NCBI GenBank assembly: GCA_017399325.1
Contig: JAFQDY010000138.1
Span: forward strand, 1-27,380
DNA from: Oscillospiraceae bacterium
GTDB taxonomy: Bacteria; Bacillota; Clostridia; Oscillospirales; Oscillospiraceae
DNA length: 27,380 nucleotides
Direction: 5' to 3'
Shown here piece after piece: positions 23,537 through 27,380 of this stretch (position 1 is the stretch's first letter; each line of letters opens with the position of its first letter). Below the pieces are notes generated by a model. It was not told the origin of the DNA and searched no databases. It saw only the letters and a list, made by a program, of their open reading frames with translations. The position numbers and the translations under genes are program-made.

Positions 23537-24853
23537 TTAGCCCTTACGCAGGATGGCCAGGTTCTGTTGTACCCAGTAATCGTCGGTGTTCTTGGGCAGC
23601 GGGTATGTGGTGCGCATAGCCAGCAGGAAGTGCCAGACCTCGTAGCCGCCACGGGCGATGTCGCTGACCGTGGGCAGATAGGCATAGCAGCCGTGGGTGT
23701 TGCACAGGTTCAATGTGTAAGCATAGGGACTGCCTCTGCGGATACGCAGGCCGATCTCTGCAAACACTTCCCAAGGCGCAGGAACGATGGCCACAGGGCC
23801 TAAGGTTACAATGCTCTGCTCGTAAGTGAAGTGGGTCTTCAGAGGCTTGCCGGAATTGTACTCGGCCAAAACTTTGGTCCAGTGGATATGGTCATTCACA
23901 TCGAAGAAACGCTTCTCGGCATAAATCTGCTCCAAAGTGCCCAATCTTGCCAGTTCTTCTTCTGCCTTTTCCTTGGGTGCAAGGGGCTCGTAGGGAATGG
24001 TGATGGTGTCGTGGAGCACCTTGACAGGCACTTCACGCCATTCCTTGATGCCGCTCCAGGCGCGGACAGCATCGAGGCCGGCGCGGCCGCCGATCCGCAA
24101 TGCGGTGGCGTAACTCTGGGTGGTGCCGCCGTTGGGGGTCTTGGGACCCTGGTCGCCCTCAAAGCCCTGGAAGAATGCGGAGATACCGCCGGACTCCAAA
24201 TCCAGCATATCCACCATCACGCCGTACCAGTCACGGGTGATCTCGGGGTTGGCGGCAGATGCTGTGCCGTGGCAGGCGTAGTGGATCAGGTTTGCGATGC
24301 ACTTGCCTTCCATATCCTTGAAAGACAGAACGGTCATCTTGGGATCCCGGGGGCCCCAGGGGTTCTGTCCCAGACCGATCTTGCCGTCTTCCTTCAGCTC
24401 CCGGCGGTTGATGCCCACATCACTGTCGGTCTCGCCGATGCCCATCAAAGCGGGACGGCAGGTAGCGGCGGCGTCGGTTGCGGCTTTCACCACACCGGGG
24501 ATCAGGATGTTCTTGATAAAGTCCACATCCACCTTGCCCCAACCAGAACTGTAACTGCAGTTGGGAGCGGAGTGGGTATGGGTTACATTGATGATAACAT
24601 TTTCGGGTTTCACACCGGCAGCCTCGCCAGCCAGAACACGCAGATGGGCAGCCAGTTCCGGGTGGGTGGATGCGATGTCGCAGGTGATAAGAAGCGCGCT
24701 TTCTTCATTGGAAACTACCTTGATAGCGGTCGTCGCCAGAGGATCGCCCACGGCTTTTGCAGGTCTGCCGGGAGCATAGCCATAGAGAATGGTTCCGATA
24801 GGGGGAGTGATGTCGGCCTTACCGGCACCGCACTGGAATGCGTAGTTAGACAT
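23537..24853 (-). CDS. Neutral/alkaline ceramidase-fold protein of unknown substrate
   Basis: A 438-residue protein matching the N-terminal domain of neutral ceramidases, with the typical opening CGAGKADITPPIG and the metal-binding THTHSAP (H92, H94) and HYACHGT (H195) segments, so a zinc hydrolase is likely. In ceramidases the nucleophile serine lies in a GDVSPN motif; the matching place here seems to be GDQGPKTPN (residues 233-241), with no serine. There is no signal peptide and no C-terminal domain, unlike secreted ceramidases. It may act on another amide or be non-hydrolytic. AGGAGG lies 8 bases before the ATG. It is a single gene converging on the GH31 gene. Confidence 0.8.
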   Translation of the reverse strand: MSNYAFQCGAGKADITPPIGTILYGYAPGRPAKAVGDPLATTAIKVVSNEESALLITCDIASTHPELAAHLRVLAGEAAGVKPENVIINVTHTHSAPNCSYSSGWGKVDVDFIKNILIPGVVKAATDAAATCRPALMGIGETDSDVGINRRELKEDGKIGLGQNPWGPRDPKMTVLSFKDMEGKCIANLIHYACHGTASAANPEITRDWYGVMVDMLDLESGGISAFFQGFEGDQGPKTPNGGTTQSYATALRIGGRAGLDAVRAWSGIKEWREVPVKVLHDTITIPYEPLAPKEKAEEELARLGTLEQIYAEKRFFDVNDHIHWTKVLAEYNSGKPLKTHFTYEQSIVTLGPVAIVPAPWEVFAEIGLRIRRGSPYAYTLNLCNTHGCYAYLPTVSDIARGGYEVWHFLLAMRTTYPLPKNTDDYWVQQNLAILRKG

Positions 24854-24903
24854 TTTCTTTACCTCCTAATATGGATTCCTTTGCAGGAATCGTTTTCAGG
24901 TTA

Positions 24904-24932
24904 CTTTTACCACAAACCGAAGATAATTGCAA
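24904..24932 (-). promoter_or_regulatory. Putative promoter of the ceramidase-fold gene
   Basis: Minus strand: TTGCAA (24932-24927), 17-base spacer, TAAAAG (24909-24904). The -35 equals that of the phosphatase operon; the -10 is imperfect. Confidence 0.45.
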
Positions 24933-25004
24933 GTCCAAAATGTATAAATTTCTTCCTTTTGTCAAACACTACCTCCGAACACAAAAACAGGAGGTTTTTC
25001 CAAG

Positions 25005-26219
25005 ATGCGAATTCGTTTTTTGAGCCTGATCCTTGCGCTGACTTTGGCGCTGGGTCTGGGCATTGGCGCTGCCGCCACCGAAGTGGATTGCGACAGCGTA
25101 TACTGTTTTAACGGGCAGGAATTTTCTGCCGAAGAAGAGCCCCTTGCTGGCATCTGCATCACCGGTCTGCCGTCTTCATCCAGCGGTACGGTCCTGCTGG
25201 GCATCCGGGTGATCCGGGCCGGTGATATTCTCACCGCTGACCAAATTAAAAGTATGACTTTTAATCCCTTGCGCACCGAAGAAGACGCCCAGGCAGTGAT
25301 CAGTTATCTGCCCATCTACGCCGACCGGGTGGAGAAGACCGCAACCATGACCATCGGCATTCGGGGCAAGGAAGACAAAGCCCCCCTTGCCGAAGACTTG
25401 GCCATTGAAACCTACAAAAACCTGCCCAACGACGGGGTTCTGAAAGCCACCGACCCGGAGGGTGAAGACCTGACATTTACCATTATTCGCGGGCCGAAGC
25501 GGGGCTCTGTGGAAGTAAAAGAAGACGGCACATTCGTCTACACCCCCAAGAAGAACAAGGTGGGCATCGACTCGTTCACCTACACCGCCACGGATCCTGC
25601 CGGCAATGTGTCCCGTGTGGCAACTGTAACCGTTCAGATCCTCAAGCCCACCGACTCCAAGCAGTACACCGACACCGTGGGTCACGCCGACCGCTTTGAA
25701 GCGGAATGGCTGCGGAACTCCGGTCTTTTCGTGGGCGAACAGGTAGGTGGCAACGCCTGCTTCTATCCGGAAAAAGAGGTCAGCCGGGGCGAATTTCTGG
25801 CTATGGTAGTTAAGGTGCTGGACATTCCTTTGGAGGGCGCTGACGAATCGCAAATGCCTGCCGATGCGCCCCAGTGGCTGAAGCCTTATCTGGCCGCCGC
25901 CCAGCGCAGCGGTTTGCTGACAGATCTGGAAACCGCTGCTGATTACCAAGAGGGAATCACCGGCGCGGAAGTGGCTGTGATCTTGCAGAACGCCTTGGAC
26001 CTGACAGTCAGCAGTGATGTTTTGGCGGCGCAGCAGACCGCCGATGGGGAAGATGTTCCCACCTGGGCGGCCGCCAGCCTGACGGTGATGGAGCAAAACG
26101 GCGTGGCTTTGCAGGCAAACGCCCCCCTGACCCGGGCCGATGCCGCCTGCGTCCTTTATCAGGTGAGCAAACTGGCATTGGAAGCCCCCGGTATGACAGT
26201 CATTCGTATGCAGCAATAA
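25005..26219 (+). CDS. Secreted Ig-like and SLH-domain surface protein
   Basis: A 404-residue exported protein. The signal peptide is residues 1 to about 24 (basic MRIR, then a Leu/Ala-rich core ending GIGAAA). An N-terminal domain of unknown type follows (25-120). A cadherin/Ig-like repeat (about 125-213) has the typical LKATDPEGEDLTF and GTFVYTPKKNKVGIDSFTY strands. Then come S-layer-homology-like repeats (about 225-395) with SRGEFLAMVVKVL, GAEVAVILQNAL and TRADAACVLYQVS. SLH repeats anchor proteins to pyruvylated wall polymers, so it is probably held on the cell surface. ATG with AGGAGG 9 bases upstream. It is a single gene followed by a clear terminator; no sortase signal. Confidence 0.88.
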   Translation: MRIRFLSLILALTLALGLGIGAAATEVDCDSVYCFNGQEFSAEEEPLAGICITGLPSSSSGTVLLGIRVIRAGDILTADQIKSMTFNPLRTEEDAQAVISYLPIYADRVEKTATMTIGIRGKEDKAPLAEDLAIETYKNLPNDGVLKATDPEGEDLTFTIIRGPKRGSVEVKEDGTFVYTPKKNKVGIDSFTYTATDPAGNVSRVATVTVQILKPTDSKQYTDTVGHADRFEAEWLRNSGLFVGEQVGGNACFYPEKEVSRGEFLAMVVKVLDIPLEGADESQMPADAPQWLKPYLAAAQRSGLLTDLETAADYQEGITGAEVAVILQNALDLTVSSDVLAAQQTADGEDVPTWAAASLTVMEQNGVALQANAPLTRADAACVLYQVSKLALEAPGMTVIRMQQ

Positions 26220-26225
26220 TTTTCG

Positions 26226-26251
26226 GCCCCCTCTAACGAGGGGGCTTTTTT
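26226..26251 (+). terminator. Terminator after the SLH protein gene
   Basis: An 8-bp perfect stem GCCCCCTC/GAGGGGGC (26226-26233 with 26238-26245), TAAC loop and six T residues. Confidence 0.95.
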
Positions 26252-26269
26252 ACGGAGCGCCCTACATTG

Positions 26270-26304
26270 GGAATTGAGAATTGAGAGTTGAGAATTAAAA
26301 ATTG
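26270..26304. repeat. Short tandem 7-base repeat (TTGAGAA type)
   Basis: GAATTGAGAATTGAGAGTTG and the following AGAATTAAAAATTG form about four imperfect copies of a 7-base unit near (A/G)TTGAGA. It is non-coding and lies next to a family II-like fragment (GCCGCCCCCTACGA, 26321-26334). Both are in the 26220-26534 gap, whose remainder is the groES promoter, CIRCE and leader. Confidence 0.75.
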
Positions 26305-26405
26305 CGGAGCGTCCAAGGGGCCGCCCCCTACGAATAATTTTGGCGGTTGTTTTGAATCCCGTAAAAGGATTTACAAAATTTTCATAGAAAATACGCAAAT
26401 ACCTC

Positions 26406-26434
26406 TTGCTTTTTCTTCGCTTCTCTGCTATGAT
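26406..26434 (+). promoter_or_regulatory. Sigma-A promoter of groESL
   Basis: -35 TTGCTT (26406-26411), 17-base spacer, -10 TATGAT (26429-26434). Start is expected near 26441, right at the CIRCE edge. Confidence 0.85.
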
Positions 26435-26441
26435 ACTGCTG

Positions 26442-26468
26442 TTAGCACTCAAGAGCAACGAGTGCTAA
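26442..26468. promoter_or_regulatory. CIRCE operator of groESL (perfect)
   Basis: TTAGCACTC-N9-GAGTGCTAA, both arms identical to consensus. It begins at the predicted start site and lies 66 bases before the groES ATG, so it is also in the 5' leader. Confidence 0.98.
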
Positions 26469-26534
26469 CAAAAATCTGTAGATACATGCAGCACCCCTGC
26501 AATCTAAATACTACTGCAATATGGAGGCATTTTT

Positions 26535-26810
26535 ATGAAACTCAAACCCATGGCAGACAACATTCTGCTCAAAGCCGCCGAAGCACAGGAGACCACCGCT
26601 TCCGGCATTATTCTGGCAACCGCCACCAAGGAAAAGTCCGGCATTTTTGAGGTCGTGTCCGTTGGCCCCGGCACCAAGGATGTGACTATGACCATCAAAG
26701 CCGGCGACAAGGTCATCGTTGGCAACTTTGCCGGCAATGACATCAAGTTGGACGGCGAAGATTACAAGTTTGTCAAGCAGGACGATGTTCTGGCTGTTGT
26801 AACCGATTGA
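26535..26810 (+). CDS. groES: Co-chaperonin GroES
   Basis: A 91-residue GroES (usually about 94-97). It forms the seven-subunit lid of the GroEL folding chamber. The N-terminal LKPMADNILLK, the mobile loop around EAQETTASGIILATA (its hydrophobic GIIL tip binds GroEL) and VGPGTKD are visible. ATG with GGAGG about 8 bases upstream. It is first in groES-groEL, repressed by HrcA through the upstream CIRCE, and 19 bases before groEL. Confidence 0.98.
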   Translation: MKLKPMADNILLKAAEAQETTASGIILATATKEKSGIFEVVSVGPGTKDVTMTIKAGDKVIVGNFAGNDIKLDGEDYKFVKQDDVLAVVTD

Positions 26811-26829
26811 TTTTTAGGAGGCAAGTAAA

Positions 26830-27380
26830 ATGGCAAAGATGATCGTATACGGCGAAGAAGCCCGTAAGAAACTGCAAAGCGGCATCGACCAGTTGGCCGA
26901 TACCGTTAAGGTCACCATCGGCCCCAAGGGCCGCAATGTGGTGCTGGGCAAGAAGTTCGGCGCTCCCCTGGTCACCAATGACGGCGTGACCATCGCCAAG
27001 GAAGTGGAACTGGAAGACCCCTTTGAAAATATGGGCGCCCAGTTGATCCGCGAAGTCGCCACCAAGACCAACGATATGGCCGGCGACGGCACCACCACCG
27101 CCACCGTTTTGGCCCAGGCCATCACCCGCGAGGGTCTGAAGAACCTGTCTGCCGGCGCTAACCCCATGGTTATGCGCAAGGGCATCGAGAAGGCTGTTGA
27201 AGCCGCGGTTGCCGCCATCAAGGAGCATTCCGTTCCCGTAAACGGCTCTGCTGACATTGCAAGAGTCGGCACTGTTTCCTCCGGTGACGAGTCCATCGGC
27301 GCATTGATCGCCGAGGCTATGGACAAAGTGGGCACCGAAGGCGTTATCACCATCGAAGAGTCCAAGACCGCTGAGACCGG
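26830..27380 (+). CDS. groEL: Chaperonin GroEL, N-terminal part
   Basis: The first 183 residues of a protein of about 545; the window ends inside it. It is the ATP-driven, 14-subunit folding chamber working with GroES. Visible features: VKVTIGPKGRNVVL (ATP phosphate contacts), the conserved TNDGVTIAKEVELEDPFENMGA, and the catalytic GDGTTTATVLAQ. ATG with AGGAGG 9 bases upstream, just after groES. GroEL also assists folding of HrcA, which links this operon to the repressor gene at the other side of the window. Confidence 0.98.
   Translation, partial: MAKMIVYGEEARKKLQSGIDQLADTVKVTIGPKGRNVVLGKKFGAPLVTNDGVTIAKEVELEDPFENMGAQLIREVATKTNDMAGDGTTTATVLAQAITREGLKNLSAGANPMVMRKGIEKAVEAAVAAIKEHSVPVNGSADIARVGTVSSGDESIGALIAEAMDKVGTEGVITIEESKTAET

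Noticed and set aside
24926..24948. TTGCAA and TATAAA as a plus-strand promoter for the SLH gene
   Set aside because: Only 10 bases separate them, too short for a sigma-A promoter; no better pair was found.

Overview
The window looks like chromosomal DNA from a moderately GC-rich, low-oxygen Clostridia-type Firmicute, probably a gut Oscillospiraceae/Ruminococcaceae relative. This is inferred from the HrcA/CIRCE heat-shock control, the strong AGGAGG ribosome sites, the SLH-type surface protein, the DUF1576 and DUF2284 families and the protein sequences. No rRNA, tRNA, CRISPR array, phage or insertion-sequence transposase was seen.

Layout. 1-1884: the 3' end of folD, then a DUF1576 membrane protein. 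1926-7204 (minus strand): the class I heat-shock operon hrcA-grpE-dnaK-dnaJ followed by trxA, driven by a consensus sigma-A promoter carrying a perfect CIRCE plus a second, degenerate CIRCE in tandem. 7450-13607 (plus): a U32-family protein, then maf-mreC-mreD-PBP2, a cell-shape/elongation operon without mreB. 13882-14846 (minus): a translationally coupled pair, low-molecular-weight tyrosine phosphatase and DUF2284 protein. 14847-17587: an accessory, visibly AT-richer stretch with an XRE regulator framed by two near-identical structured repeats, then two unrecognised small cytosolic proteins. 17588-23488 (plus): a CPA2-type antiporter, then a probable operon of HD hydrolase, trxB, SGNH hydrolase and a GH31 glycosidase. 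23537-24853 (minus): a neutral-ceramidase-fold protein. 25005-26219: a secreted Ig-like/SLH protein. 26535-27380: groES and the start of groEL behind a second perfect CIRCE. Both main HrcA targets and their repressor are thus in one window.

The least expected signal is non-coding. Two families of intergenic repeats occur. Family I (four copies, two of them inside the hrcA operon) has four hairpins in fixed order; the arms of the second hairpin differ completely in sequence between copies but remain self-complementary, and the two end hairpins of each copy resemble each other in inverted orientation. This is the pattern of a structure-conserved, MITE/REP-like element. Family II consists of short units bounded by TGTAGGG...CCCTACA.

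Other points worth attention are a perfect CRP/FNR-type palindrome placed about 41.5 bases upstream of a possible trxA start site, a cysteine-containing DnaK tail, a ceramidase-like protein without the usual nucleophile motif, and a GH31 enzyme with an unusual nucleophile region.
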